A DNA stretch of 64,000 bases from Callorhinus ursinus (taxonomy: Eukaryota; Chordata; Mammalia; Carnivora; Otariidae): contig NW_020312817.1 of NCBI RefSeq assembly GCF_003265705.1, positions 33,257,820 through 33,321,819 on the forward strand, in the 5' to 3' direction. Shown one piece after another: positions 32,743 through 45,454 of the stretch. Every line of letters starts with the position of its first letter. The stretch's first letter is position 1. Made by a program: the position numbers and the translations under genes. Under the pieces are notes generated by a model, which did not search any database, was not told the DNA's origin, and saw nothing but the letters and a program-made list of their open reading frames with translations.

Positions 32743-33290
32743 TGAAGGATAGCAGAACATGCCACCCCAGAATATGCCACTTTGGTATAATGATAATTTG
32801 GAGCTATGGGCACTTGAAAAACAGCAGATGTAGGGAGAGCCTGTCTCTGAACTCCCCTGTCTGCCTAAAGACCGATGCTCCAAAACGAACTTGATTGTCA
32901 CAGATCCCCTCCCTGGGAATGTCATCAGCCATTATCACAGGAGAGGAGACTAGAAGTAGATGCCACATCCTGACAAACTTTGTCACAAACTGTCATACCT
33001 CCCATCTGTTCTTCTAAGGATCTCTTCATCTTTCCTAAAAATCACCTACTTTCCCCTAAGAGGCCTTCATCCCCCACCCCATTCCCTACTAAGATGGTAT
33101 TGAAGCCTACATTTCAGATACCTTAGAGAGTGACTCATTTTTCCCTGGGTGTCTCTCATGTATGCATGAGGTGTACATGTTAATAAATTCGGGTTTTTCC
33201 CTCTTGTTTATCTTTCTTTTATTACATGGTCTCAGCTATAAACTCTAAAAGGTAGAGGGAAAGAGGGAAAGTTATTTTTCCTCCCCTACA
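32743..33290 (+). mobile_element. Solo LTR of an endogenous retrovirus, nested in L1
   Basis: A 548-bp element beginning TG and ending CA, with a 4-bp duplication ctac on both sides (32739-32742 and 33291-33294). It splits an L1 whose sequence continues uninterrupted when the LTR is removed. An AATAAA polyadenylation-type signal is at about 33181. A 4-bp duplication is typical of gammaretrovirus-like (ERV1) elements. No internal viral genes remain, so this is a recombined solo LTR. The family name is not assigned. Confidence 0.9.
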
Positions 33291-33294
33291 CTAC

Positions 33295-33644
33295 AACACA
33301 GATGAACCTTGAAAACATTACACTGAATGAAAGAAGCCAGACACAAAAGTTCTCATATTATATAATTCCATTTATATGAAAAGTCCGGAATAGGCAAATC
33401 CATAGGGACAGAAACTAGCTCAGTGGTTGCCTAGGGCTGAGGGTTGGGGGGTAAATGGGTGGTGACGATCAATGGGTATGCGTTTTCCTTTGGGAGTGAT
33501 GAAAATGTTCTACAGTTGATTGTAGCAATGGTTACACAATTCCAAAAATACACTAAAACTCATTGAATCGCATATTTTAATTAAGTGAATCTATGACATG
33601 TGAATTATATCTTAACAAAGCTGTTATTTAAAAAAAAAAAAAGC
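33295..33644 (+). mobile_element. L1 3'-end fragment, second part with A-tail
   Basis: Continuation of the L1 after the nested LTR: gatgaaccttgaaaacatta, agccagacacaaaag, the 3' UTR and a terminal poly-A at about 33630-33644, followed by the 3' copy of the L1 target duplication. Confidence 0.92.
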
Positions 33645-34574
33645 AAGCTTCAGCATAAATCCCTTAGAAAGGACTGTTTCTTGGGTGAGAAAAGGTGGTG
33701 AGAACATTTAGGCTTTTCAGTATGGAGTTACAAAGTTTGCCAGCCCTCCAAACAGAAAACCAGAGGGCCGCATGCCCCAGACGGGAGAGCCACAGGCCCC
33801 AAAGCTAAGTGCCACTGCTCAGCCTGTCAGCTCCGCTCACCTCAGTCCACCCCTTGCCCCAGGCTCCCCGCAGAATCCGTCCCTCCAGGATCAAGGGCTA
33901 CTGATGTTGTACTTTAACATCCTAAGCACTTCTGGTGGCTCTGGCCTCAGGCCTGCTTCCTTGGCTGATTTCTTTTCCCCAAAGTACAGAGTGTTATAGA
34001 AATGTCAGAAGTGGTATTTCCTTCATGGCATTTATTTAAAAAGAAAAGGAGAGGACTGTAATCCTAGGTCATGCCGCTGCCCCCTCGCAGAGTCCCCAGC
34101 TCTGTTCGTATCACCTCGGGCGTTACCAGCACCCTCGCGGGCATTCATTTCTCTCGGCCTATGAGGAAAGATGGGCTCACTGTGGATGGCCTTTGTATCC
34201 CTTGGTTTACATGCCTGGCCCATTTTCAGCTTTTTTTTTTTTTTTTTTCCTTAAAAAATTGGTTTGATGAGTGGCTTGGGGATTTGGAGTTAGGGAAAGA
34301 AAGGGGCAGTCAGAGAAGACCCATGCATTATTCTCCTCATTTTCTGTAAGTGACCCAAATCAACTCCCCTGTCCAATGAACATTCCAAATTAGGATAAAA
34401 CAGGCTGCTATTCATATATTTCTAATAACATTCTCCCATCATTTTGAGCTTAAGAGAAACTTTGGGCATGGACTCACTTGCGAATTTGCTCAAGATCCCA
34501 TGTTAAGATGGGTCATAGAGGAGGGGCCGGGCCATGATTCAATCTGTTGTGTCCTTTGATGACACGTCAGGAGC

Positions 34575-34865
34575 ATCATACCAGGATGCAGATTACCCAA
34601 GTTCTTCTCTTGGTTCTGCCACTTCCTAGCTGAACTGGTTTTTGGACCAGTTCTGGCATCTTTCTAAACATCAGTGTTACCGTCTATCAAATGCGGATAA
34701 TACAACTCACTTCACAGTGATTGTGAAGATCAAATCACGGGTGTCATCATTCATCAACTGTAGATAATACAACTTCACAGGGTGTTGCCAAGATCAAATA
34801 ATGCAATGCATGCCAAATAATTTTGCAAAGAACTGTAAGATATTAGGAACAGTTGTTATTATTAG
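34575..34865 (+). mobile_element. MIR fossil with internal partial duplication
   Basis: tggttctgccacttcctagc, cagtgttaccgtctatcaaa, ggataatacaactcacttca match MIR. The block gataatacaact...agatcaaat occurs twice (34697-34736 and 34764-34799), a local duplication or two overlapping MIRs. Confidence 0.75.
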
Positions 34866-37303
34866 TTGAAAAGGAGTGGTTTACTCTCTAGTTCTTACTT
34901 GCGTGTTCTCCCAGCCACCAAAAGGGGTAGCGGGCAGATGGCAGAGGTGGGGGTCAGGAAATATTTGATGGAGTGATGGGCCATATGCTCAAGTTCACTT
35001 TCAAATGTAGCGAGGGATCACATTGCATATTATGCGCTACCCAAGTACAGGATCCTAAATTCGGAGAAGCAAGGGGCACAAGGGCTACTGGTCAGCTTCT
35101 CAGTCCCAGCTCCTCTAGGTCCCCTTTGACCACATCAGCTAGTTACATGGAGGGGACTGAAATCATGCTTTCCCTGGAGCTCCAGCTATGAAGCAGAGCC
35201 TGATGAACAGGGATTGTACTATTCTGTAACTTGAATAGACTTTGAGGCTCAGAGTTGCTAAAGTAGCTAAACCAAAGTAATTCTCCAGAAGGCCTTGTCA
35301 TCCATGCACTGAGCTCTGCGTTATCAAGTGGTAATTGAAATGACTGCTTCAAGCAAGGCAAGAGGCAGGGACAGCTAAAATCCTGCTGTTCTCTGGGGAT
35401 ACCAGGAGAATTTTACAGAGAACTGGAGTGGGGCTTTTCCAATAGAAACTTGCTCTATTTCCTTTCCTTCTGCTTACTTTTGTAACTGAAAAGTCACCAA
35501 TTTCTTTTTTCCAAATGCAAAATAGGAACCACTGTAATTAATTTTTGGTCTCTCCCCCTTTAGCATTGTCAACATTAGTCTCCAAAGAAAAACCTGTGAG
35601 CTACCTTCCTGTTCCTAGAAGACTCACTGGTTGGCCGGTTGAAAGAGACACTGCAGGGATCCTAGAGTTATTGTTCCAATAAAGAATATGCTAACATATG
35701 CTAGTATACGAAGAATATGCTAGTATCCTCCAAGGTTCTAGTCTATTATGGCAGTCTAGTGTGAAAATCACATGAGTTGAGGGTTTAAGAGAAAATGATA
35801 CGAATGTGTTAAAAAGTGACCATCATTCTGTGATATATAAAATCTACACCTGACTATTGCCCTGCTTCTCTGCAGTCAATAAACTGCAGTCTTAAGGAGG
35901 GTAGAGTCATAAAGATCCTGGGTTTGTTACCTAAATGTGCATGCTGAGACAATTTGTCAACTTCGTGAAAAATAAAGTGGATCAAGCATTGGACATCAGG
36001 CTGACTACAGATCTTTGTCTAGATTTTTAAAAATTGTTTAATAATATTGGCATTGTGCCATTTCCATGAGAGAGAGACTTTTAACCAAACGGTGGAGGGT
36101 TCTCATCATCTTAAAACTGCTTCTTTAACTTCCTTAAAAAACTTCCATAATTGTCTATAATCTGAGATCTTCGCTGTACTCCTTAAAGTGAATGAGAAAG
36201 GTCAAATTCTCTAGAAAGTATTGTTTTGACAAATCCCTCAAAGGTGAGGATAACATTGAATACTTTGTGGCATGAAGCATCTTTTCGTTAAACTGAACAC
36301 AAACGTCTTTGGTTCCGTTTTAGAAGCTTCTGTGAAGTCCTCGATTTGCCACTGCCCTTTCTAAGAATATGGAATTCAGTGGAATTGATGCGGTTGAAAT
36401 GCAAAGAAGTTTTTGGAGTCCCATCCTTTTCAAGAGCTCTCTTCATATTGGACATTTTAAACATTCCTGGGTTTTACTGAACTCCCTCCAGAGATTATTT
36501 ATGCATTTGGACCTTCCTCCTTTGTCAAAATTCTTTGTTCAAAGTGGAGTACCCCTGGAAGACGGTGGAGAAATTTCACTCCCAGAATGTTATAGAACAG
36601 CGGACAGCCTATGCCGAAAGCATCTCCATCCGAGAGAGGCCAGCTTTAAAGACAGAACATCAAGCAAGCAAGCCAGGCTTTCTTCAGCTTTTTTATTCTT
36701 TCTCTTTTCCTTCCCCCCCTTCTTTCTCGATGGCCACAAAATATTCGATGGCAAATCAGTCTCTCTCTGCACGCATTCATATAAAATACTCTAAAAGATA
36801 AGATGCCACATATTTTCTTGAACAGAGCCAAACGAAATCAATAGTTAGTGAATTGTTGCTGATTTTTTTATTTCACGTTTCTGTTGCATGTCTAACATTT
36901 TATTGCTATTTTACATTAGATTAAGCAATCAATCCTTATGTGTTCTTACTATATATTCTATAAATATGTTTTGGTTTTAGTTTTGCATTTCACAATGGGG
37001 GCTCAGGGTTTACAAAAAATCAAAAACAGCAAATAATAATAATATTTATTGACTACCTACTCAGTGGGGTGTGATGTTAGAAATGCAGACTGGGCTCAGG
37101 TTTGTTTATACTGAAGATGTCATGTAAGAAGCTTTCCAGGAAGTCTATTAAACTATTCCAATGTTCATTTTTTTCCAAAAATAACAATTATTAAGGCGAC
37201 CCAGGACTCTGTGACCCTATCCATGGCTCTGAGTCATTGTCATTCCACAATATGGGTAGAGAAAATGACCTCCTAAAATGCTTTCTTAAGAAAGGGAATG
37301 AGG

Positions 37304-37453
37304 GGGCGGCTGGGTGGCTCAGTCATTAAGTGTCTGCCTTCGGCTCAGGTCATGGTCCCAGGGTCCTGGGATCGAGCCCCACATTGGGCTCCCTGCTCCG
37401 CGGGAAGCCTGCTTCTCCCTCTCCCACTCCCCCTGCTTGTGTTCCCTCTCTCG

Positions 37454-37492
<39 letters not shown>

Positions 37493-37528
37493 AAATAAAT
37501 AAGTAAAATCTTTTAAAAAAAAGAAAGA
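37304..37528 (+). mobile_element. Can-SINE with 16-bp target-site duplication
   Basis: A full-length copy: ggctgggtggctcagtcatt head, gatcgagccc block, (CT)n at about 37452-37489, AATAAATAAG and an A-tail. It is flanked by aagaaagggaatgagg (37288-37303) and aagaaagggaatcagg (37529-37544), one mismatch. The clean duplication shows retroposition. Confidence 0.96.
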
Positions 37529-37559
37529 AAGAAAGGGAATCAGGTTGCGAAATTCTCCC

Positions 37560-37765
37560 TCTGCCATTTACTAGCTGCACCTATATGAATTACTTATTCT
37601 TTCTAAGTCTCAAGCTCCTGCTCTGTAAAGTGGTTAAAGTGATGGTATTTATCTCATCTAATTGCTGCAAACAGTAATTGTGATAATGCATACAAAATGC
37701 TTAACACAGAGGTTGGCATATATTAAGTGCTAAATGAATATTAGCTATTTCTATTATGACCATGA
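37560..37765 (+). mobile_element. MIR fossil next to Can-SINE
   Basis: ctgccatttactagctgcac, agctcctgctctgtaaagtg, cataatgct-type end gcttaacacagaggttggca and gtgctaaatgaatattagct are a near-complete MIR. Confidence 0.8.
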
Positions 37766-37789
37766 TCAATATTGTATCAAGTTAAGAAC

Positions 37790-37965
37790 TGGGACTTTTG
37801 GGAATGAACTGCCTATAACTTGCAAATGGCTTAATCTACGCATTAGTTTTCTCCTCTATAAAAATGGAATGATTAGATCTATATTATAAGTTTGTTGAGA
37901 GGATTAGAGAGGAAAACAGAATAGTAAGCAATCAATAAGTGATGGTTATCAAAATTATTATTATG
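37790..37965 (+). mobile_element. MIR fossil
   Basis: tttctcctctataaaaatgg, atgattagatctatattata and caatcaataagtgatggtta follow MIR order directly after the preceding copy. Confidence 0.6.
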
Positions 37966-38269
37966 GAGAGCAAGGAGAACTAAAGTATTTCAGTGAAGCT
38001 TATTTACTAACATGAAGGGGTAGATTAGTAGAAATCGATAATACAGTCCTTTTTTTAAAAAAATCAAATTTTCAGTGTCTATCTTTGGCTTTTGCTTTCC
38101 CTGATAACCTAGGGGAAAAAAAAAAAACTTGATTCTGAACAGAATTCTGTCCTTGTGCATGTGAAATATCAGCAAGCCTGTATTTCATGGGCTTTTTTCA
38201 CTAAATACAGCTAAAATAATATGAATTGCTTTCAGATAATTTGTGTTATTTCTCTTAAATTGCTTTTCC

Positions 38270-38750
38270 TGCTTATTAAAGTAATCCTTGCTCATTGTTG
38301 AGAATTTGACAAATGCAGAAATGGAAAAAAATAAAAATTACCCGTAAGGTTACCACTAGAGATCACCATTTAACATTTAAAAATGTTCGCTTTTTGCTTT
38401 TAAAATACATAACTACAGAATTTGGACTATATTGCATTTGTATGTGTGTAAATAAAATTCAGTGTCATGATTTTTCACCCAATGTATTTTGAACATTTCC
38501 TGTGGCACAAAATTTTTAAACCTTTCCTTTAGAATGGCACAAGGTTATCCCATGAAATGTCTTTACAATACTGTAATTAACTCTTTATGAATGAATTGTG
38601 AGTCATTGTTTTTCTCTTTGCTATCCCTATCCATCTAGACTGATCTCTGTTTTATAGGGGGAAATAAATAAAACAAGCCAAAAATATTATGAACATTTGA
38701 TGCTTTCCTGTGGATGCACTACTTGGGATTAGTTTTGTTAGAGGTGAATG
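38270..38750 (+). mobile_element. Ancient L1-like 3' UTR fragment
   Basis: Resembles the common old LINE tail (aaagtaatccttgctcattg, gttaccactagagatcacca, tttttcacccaatgtatttt, tgaacatttcctgtggcaca, ggatgcactacttggga). It is strongly diverged. The family assignment is from memory. Confidence 0.5.
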
Positions 38751-39204
38751 GTTATTTTCCCTATAATGTTCCTACATGTGTGGGTTCCACTCTGGACTCC
38801 TACTCTAGGTGGTAACCTTCCTCAGCTACATCTTCTGTTGGCCTTTTTTGAAGTTCTTGCCTGCCCTGTAGAAAAATTGTACATCCATTTTTAAACAGGG
38901 AAATTCTCTTCTCAGTCATTACTAACCGTCTGGCTAGTTTTGCTGGAAAATTTTTTCAGGAATCATCTGCCAATGTTGTTTCCCTAGAAGGCCATTCTGG
39001 CTACCTCACTAAGCTCCTGTTCATTCTGCAGCAAATAATTCCTCATGCTAAATCACTCAGAAATACCCACGATTATGCCCTTCTCCTAATCACCCACTCC
39101 CGTTTGTCATCGAAATGGCATTAGTCATTTTCTACTCAAATTCAGCCGTTGCTTTCCAAATACCTCACCTTCCAGTCTAGAAGCACAATCTTCCAATCTT
39201 CGAT

Positions 39205-39330
39205 CACAGAAAGGCACGTCTCATGATACAAATGAGCAAACAGACGCAATGACATTGGCCAACACCTCAAAACTAGATAGCAGAGTCAGGATTAAAATTC
39301 ATCTCCAGACTTTCGGTCCATATCTGGCAT
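39205..39330 (-). mobile_element. MIR fossil, reverse
   Basis: On the plus strand: tgatacaaatgagcaaacag, aactagatagcagagtcagg, attaaaattcatctccagac, the reverse MIR order. Confidence 0.6.
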
Positions 39331-40999
39331 TTGTTTATTCTGTTATTATCCTAGTGTTTTTCTTCTCTGGTGCTTAGCTGGAATCCCATTCACCCCCCTG
39401 GAGGAAATCTTCCTTTCCCTACTCTCTTTTTAATGAAGTAAAAGCTGATGCTGATAATAGAAGGAAAGGCATGATTTTCTTTGTTAACTCCCTGCCTTTT
39501 ATCATTGTCTGTCATGCGGATGAATGCTTTATGAAGTAAATGGCCCATACACTGGAAACATGGACTTCCTTTAGTAAGGATGGCTGTGTATAACCGTGAC
39601 CTGGTGAGTCTTTGACATGAAAACAGTCTGCAACATCCACGGAAACACTCAGTGAAGAAGAAGAAATCAAAACAAACCCATGGTCTTAATTGTATCTCAA
39701 GTCTTCTGGGTCTCACCGTTAGCAGCTGTCCATCTTGGCCTTTCTCTCTGTTTCCTTCCTTCTTCCCACCAGAGTCACGGTGTACCCCTAGTAGCTACTA
39801 GATAGGGAACCCGAAGATCCCTTTGTACCACGATGAGAATGCTCAATAATTACGTGTAATTTTTTTCCACTTAAAGAAGATAGTTCAATTTTAAAGGGTC
39901 CCCATTTTCTTAATTCAAAGAGAGTAATTATGGAAGAAGGCACTGGTTTTGCAGCAACGTGGTGAGCCGTAAATGCCCTGAATTGTGTGCCTCTGTGTGG
40001 TGAAATCCTTCCTCAGTGTCTAATCCAACCAGGCAAAAATTAAAAGTGATATAAACTATGAATCAAAAATTATTACCAGCAAAATATCAAGGGCCTCAGT
40101 ATGCCCCCCTGCTTTGCCCTGCTGCTTTCCACTCTGTGCAAAACACAACGATTCACTGGCTGTGGACTCTCGCTGAACTTTTCAGTGCAGCACTTACTTG
40201 GATGTTTAAATCTCTTTCAGGTATTCCACTTGGTTTAAAACTGCTCCACACAGTTATCGTTTGGAGCTCATATTCTTAACAGAAGGGACCCAAGGCACTT
40301 TATAGGTAATCATCGCAAGAGAAAATCAGCAAGAAGACAATTTAGCTTCCTATTGATGCCAGCAATTTAAAGCTTAAAATCAAAATTAACCAAAAGCAGA
40401 ATCGAGTTTATTGGCTTTGAACTGAAAATGCGTTTTGCCTTTTTCCCTTTTATGTTTTTTGTTTGTAATGGAAGTTTTCCAGTTAGACTTTCCAGAACCA
40501 GAACAGGTTTACAGAACGCGAATAATGCCATTGTTTAACAAAATTGAACCACTAGACCAAACACAGTGAGAAAGTACTTGGTGAGCAATTCTTGGATTAA
40601 TTACAGGGCTTCTGATGAGATGCATTTAAAAATGCACATCGATTTTAGGAGGAAATCTGTAAGTAGGCTTTTACATTTTTTTTAAGTTTTTTATTTTGTG
40701 ATGGATTGTATGTTGTTCACAGTTAGTGCTCAAATAGCAAATCCTCATCATTTCACCTTTTGACCCAGGTGTAATCTTCTTACAGGGAAGGGTTATTGTT
40801 GTTATGATTTGTGCTACTTGACAAATTCTCTAGAAAGTCTGCACTTTTGTTCAGAGACTCTGGTAGGTGGAGAGGACATACGGTATCTAGACTGGTACTG
40901 GCAGCATTGATGGATTTATAGCTGTTAGCTGTAACTGTATAAATGTAACAGCTCTTAGCACCATGACCTTGGTCAATTCACTTTCCCTCTCCAAATTTC

Positions 41000-41184
41000 T
41001 TTTTTTTTAAATTTCATTTATTTGAGAGAGAGAGTGAGAGAGAGAGCACAAGAAGGGTAGGGTCAGATGGAAAAGCAGACTCTCCGCTGAGCAGGGAGCC
41101 CGATGCGGGACTCGATCCTGGGACTCCGGGATCATGACCTGAGCCGAAGGCAGACACTTAACCAACTAAGCCACCCAGGTGCCC
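41000..41184 (-). mobile_element. Can-SINE inserted in a MIR
   Basis: A reverse-oriented copy starting with poly-T and ending ccacccaggtgccc. A perfect 16-bp duplication, tccctctccaaatttc, flanks it at 40984-40999 and 41185-41200. It splits an older MIR. Confidence 0.97.
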
Positions 41185-41256
41185 TCCCTCTCCAAATTTC
41201 AATTTCATCAAATGTAAAGTGAGAACCCCCCAGGGCTGACATGAAAAACAAATGAA

Positions 41257-41389
41257 GGATGGGGTCGCTGGGTGATGGACATTGGGGAGGGTATCTGCTG
41301 TGGTGAGTGCTGTGAATTGTGTAAGACTGCTGAATCACAGATCTGTACCCCTGAAATAAATAACACATAATATGTTCATTAAAAAAAAA
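41257..41389 (+). mobile_element. Short L1 3' tail
   Basis: A 133-bp 5'-truncated carnivore-type L1 tail (gggtgatggacattggggag, gtgaattgtgtaagactgct, cccctgaaataaataa) with A-tail. A perfect 14-bp duplication gaaaaacaaatgaa lies at 41243-41256 and 41390-41403. It is inserted in the same MIR as the neighbouring SINE. Confidence 0.95.
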
Positions 41390-42654
41390 GAAAAACAAAT
41401 GAAATACTGTATATGAAAGAGCCTTTCCCACTGGAAGCATTTTCAAATGTCAGGTGCTTTTATTATTACTATCTAGTTTCATCTTCTCATTTCACAACTG
41501 AACAAACTTGGGTCTCTTGATTCCAACCATCTTTCCATTAGAGCTTCCTCAGCTCCACTCTAAAATATGGATAGGGTATTAATATTAATCTTCCAATATT
41601 CATTTTGGAAAGTAACAGTTTACTGTGTGAACAGTCAGGCACTAATATCAGACACCTATCCATGGATCTCCTTTCAGAGTTGTTTTATATTTATATCACT
41701 AAAACATAGAAATTATGGCAGCAGATAAAATTGACTGCTAGAACATGAGCTAATACTTTATTACATATGTATTATGATACTGTCCTATTGGATTTTAACA
41801 CTTCTATTAACTTTTATTATATAGAATTAGATTTAACTCATTATTAATTATAATATATGGTTCATTTAATAAAATGGAGAAATAAGGGAGGCATGCGAGT
41901 ACATCTCACAGACTGGTCTATGTATCCTGAGTAAATCTTACTAACTCAGTAGAAATAAGAATTTTTTAGTAGTTTGTACTAATTAGATCAGAGAAGCCTT
42001 AAAAATTTATTTATGGATTTTCCTCGTTATATTAACTGGCTGTCTCGGTGTAACATTCACAGGGCCTGAATACTTTTTTCTATTAAATCATCTTTGAGTT
42101 TCTAGAATAATCAAAATGTTCTCCATAGTTTTAACTAAATTTCTTTCATGAGGTCAGACTTCCTGATATAGGTATTCAAAGTTTAGTGAAGATGGTGGCA
42201 AATTGAAGAGAATCCATAAAAACACAGTTCTGGGTCTTCAGAGCCCCCCAGATGTAAAATTTTTTGTCCAAGCCACCTGTGCTCAATAGCAGTGTAGCTG
42301 CCAAGGGCCAGGATACCGGTAGGTATGTCACGTGCGTCCCTCATGACAGTGAGCCCAGGGCCGGCATGAGGTATTTGCTTAAAAGACATTTGTGATGACA
42401 CAGCTATTCTCACTGTCACACATTTGTACTTGAGTCTGTATTGCTCTATCAAGGTCTCTGAGATTTCTTGGTAAAAAGCAGCCCACATATTTTTTAGATG
42501 AAAAGACAGGCTCCTTGGTGTGGGTTTGGCCACGAGAGTGAGCAAAATGGGCAGTGTGTAGGTGATTCACGTTCATGACTTGGACCTCACCATGAAGGGC
42601 CAGATGAAGTTATCAGGCATACTTCAGATTCCTATGGCCTGTTATTCCCTCCAG

Positions 42655-43160
42655 CCATTCCACAGTCCAACTATGTGTCAGATCCACGACTGGTGTCAGG
42701 GATAGAAAGAAGAATAGGAAGCCACAGCTTAGAGGGGGGGACAGGTATGGAAACCAAAGGTCACCTACCTCCTTATGTGCTACATAGAAGCCAGGGCTTT
42801 GTGCAGAGGGAGCTCAGAGGGTGGGGAATTTCACAAATTTCACAAATTCAGGAATAACTGGACTGGGTCTTAAAGGAAGAGTAGCGTTTTGCCAGGCAGA
42901 AATACATTTAGGCTCAAAAAGAGGAAACACAAACAAGCCTGGTGCAAGTAACAGAGAAATGAAAAGGCATGAGAAGTGTGAGGTGCTGTTGGGCTCCTGT
43001 TTTGGTGCTCATGTAGGTGGAGGAGGATTGATGGGAGATGAACCAGGAAAGAGGGCTAGGAGTCAGAAGAAATGTTGTCATGTGGGCACAATCTTGTAAC
43101 AAAGAGCCAATGGGCCTTTTTGATTATGGGCTGCCATGATCAATTTTGACCTTAAGGACA
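42655..43160 (+). repeat. Ancient interspersed repeat fragment
   Basis: Resembles the same long repeat: tgtcagatccacgactggtg, aggtgctgttgggctcctg..., caatcttgtaacaaagagcc, and gattatgggctgccatgatc. It is heavily diverged. Confidence 0.4.
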
Positions 43161-43950
43161 ATCAGTCTTACTGAGTAGAGCTTATGTTGTAGAGGAATAG
43201 AATGAAAGTGAAGGAGAGCACAGAGAAGCAGCCATGGAGAAAATGCCATGGATTTCTGGATGGGCAGAATCTAACGTCCCTGCCAGATTAGCTGGCCAGG
43301 TACCCTGCCTGCAGCACGTTTTGAGAAATTGGCCCCCAGCCTCTAGTCTACATCTGTCAAAGCTGAAGAAATAGAAATTGCTTTAATGTTTTAATTTCTT
43401 TTCTGCAACCTCTCCTTCCTGAAAACTTGTCTGTGGGTTAGAGAAAACAAATTGAAATTCCATGAAATGGTCTCTCTGAGCTCCTCCTTTCACACGCAAC
43501 AATCAATTTCTTACAGCAAGGTGGGCGTCGTAAAGTACAAATTCTGTTGGAGAAAACATCAGATTGTAAAGCTGACCCAATTTTCATGAACAGAAAATCT
43601 AATTATCTGCCATCAATTCAGGTCTGGGCACATATTTCATTTTATTTTTATCAGGTGTGAGTGGTTTTGGCAAGCTTTATGACAAAATATCTAGATGTAC
43701 ACATTGAGTTTTTAAATGAAAGTATCAAAAACTAAAGTCTCAGGTTAATGAATTACATGGAAAATTGCTGTCACATTACATTAACTTATACAGTATTGCC
43801 AGGAGGATTGGTGAGAGAATTACAACCAAAATGATGTAATGAATTAGAAATTTACAAGTTGGGCTGTGGAAAGGGTAAAACGAATATGATTCTGCTGATA
43901 CAGTGAGCAGTCACTAAGAAGAGTGATCGATTCTTAAGTTACTTAGGAGG

Positions 43951-43951
<1 letters not shown>

Positions 43952-43984
<33 letters not shown>
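43952..43984. repeat. (TG)n microsatellite
   Basis: About 16 TG units followed by tatgcatgcacgtgcgc, a short alternating purine-pyrimidine extension. Confidence 0.96.
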
Positions 43985-43987
<3 letters not shown>

Positions 43988-44331
43988 CATGCACGTGCGC
44001 ATACAAGTGCACACAGAGAGAAGAGAGAGAGGGAGACAGAGAAAGAGGAAACAGAAAGAATAAAGTGTCTTGAGGTTTCTGATGAGAAATAGTGATTTAC
44101 TCTAGGAGGTAAATGAGGTGTAAGAAGATGGAAGGCATGAATAAAATGACATCTGCTCCTTGCTCTTCTTTGTTTAGGCAGACAGGAGCAGTGAGAGGTT
44201 GAAGGCAAAAGAGATGACAAGGGTTCGGCAACAGTAGTTGGGGTCATGTCCGAGGGCCTGACTTGATCACAGACTGGACTATTGGGACTGGGGAAGAGGT
44301 CAGAATCTGATGATCAACAAGCTTATTGTGA

Positions 44332-44353
44332 TGCTAGGCTAGGCTAGGCTAGA
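44332..44353. repeat. (GCTAG)n short tandem repeat
   Basis: Four tandem GCTAG-type units (gatgctaggctaggctaggc onwards), followed by ggctaggttagggtt. Confidence 0.85.
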
Positions 44354-44933
44354 GGGCTAGGTTAGGGTTTCTAAAATCCCTCCTACTTCAGGTCGGGGGG
44401 TGGCGGGGGCTGAGAAAGCCCGTTGGGGTCAGCCCAGGGGTGTGGAGAACTGAGGAAAGAGATTAAGCTGAGAAAGAATTTGGCCACCACAATGCCTTCT
44501 CTTGGACTCTTTCTACCTGCTGCCTCTCAAATCTCTTCTATGTGGTTATATCTTTCTTTGTGATTGTTTAATAACTATAAGATATTTACATAAACGATGT
44601 TTTCAACGGTCTAAGCACAGGAGATAGCTGACATAATAATATGGAAGGCTAAGGAATTTTGTGGGGAGGAGATAATAGACTCTGATCTTGATATACTTAA
44701 TCTAAGCTATTATGGGAAATGTCTTATCCTATGTGTGGAATATGGGCCTTCAGTGAAGATGAAGTGTCTAAATGAGGGGTCTCTGTCATGCCTATTGAAA
44801 TGGAAACTAAAGCCCTTCATGTGAGCTGATAGACTTTCCCTAAAAGAGTGAGCTCAGAAAACAAAAGCCAAGGAATGTAGAACCTGATACTGTAATATCT
44901 TTGGTAACAGTGTGAAAAAGAGGAGACGCTGAC

Positions 44934-44981
44934 GCACACACACATCCACACACACACACACGCACACACACACACACACAC
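44934..44981. repeat. (CA)n microsatellite
   Basis: A CA run with two interruptions (catcca, cacgca). It lies 950 bp from the TG run at 43952 in the opposite sense, so the two could pair in a single strand. Confidence 0.95.
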
Positions 44982-45454
44982 TCAAGGCACCAGTTATGGG
45001 AAGGTGGGAAATTGAAGCTTTAGGTAGGATGTCCTTTAACTCGAAGAGGGAGACTCTAGCATGTCAAAATCAGAAGATCTCTACAATTGTAGAGAAAAAA
45101 AAAAAAGAGGTCATGGTTTGGGCCAAGGCGAGACTATTGGAAATAAAGCTGAAGAGCTGGTTTGTGTAGTGATTTGAAGGGAGATAGGAAAGATTTTTGA
45201 GTTAGTAATGTTGTTGGTGGTTTCAACACAAAAGAGAAAGGGAATGAGATGGCATATAGTAGGGGTAGTCATAGTGAATGGTGACTTTCTACATAGGAAG
45301 TGACCTGAAATGGATTCCTAGTGAAAAGAAGACTTGTGGCATCTTGAGAAATCAGATTGTAAACTTGTGTGGTCCTGAGGCATATGCAAGGAATATTATA
45401 TTAGACCAATAGGTCCTCAGCTCCAGCTGACCATTAGAATTTCCTGCAAAGTTT

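Larger units (their letters stand above)
40955..41475 (+). mobile_element. MIR fossil carrying two nested insertions
   Basis: MIR-type blocks (ccatgaccttggtcaattca, tttcaatttcatcaaatgta, ttattattactat) become contiguous when the Can-SINE (41000-41184) and L1 tail (41257-41389) plus one copy of each duplication are removed. Confidence 0.75.

Noticed and set aside
32743..33290. Full provirus
   Set aside because: The LTR is flanked directly by L1 sequence on both sides. There is no internal region or second LTR.
44332..44372. Telomere-like ttaggg
   Set aside because: Only one unit beside a GCTAG repeat, not a telomeric array.
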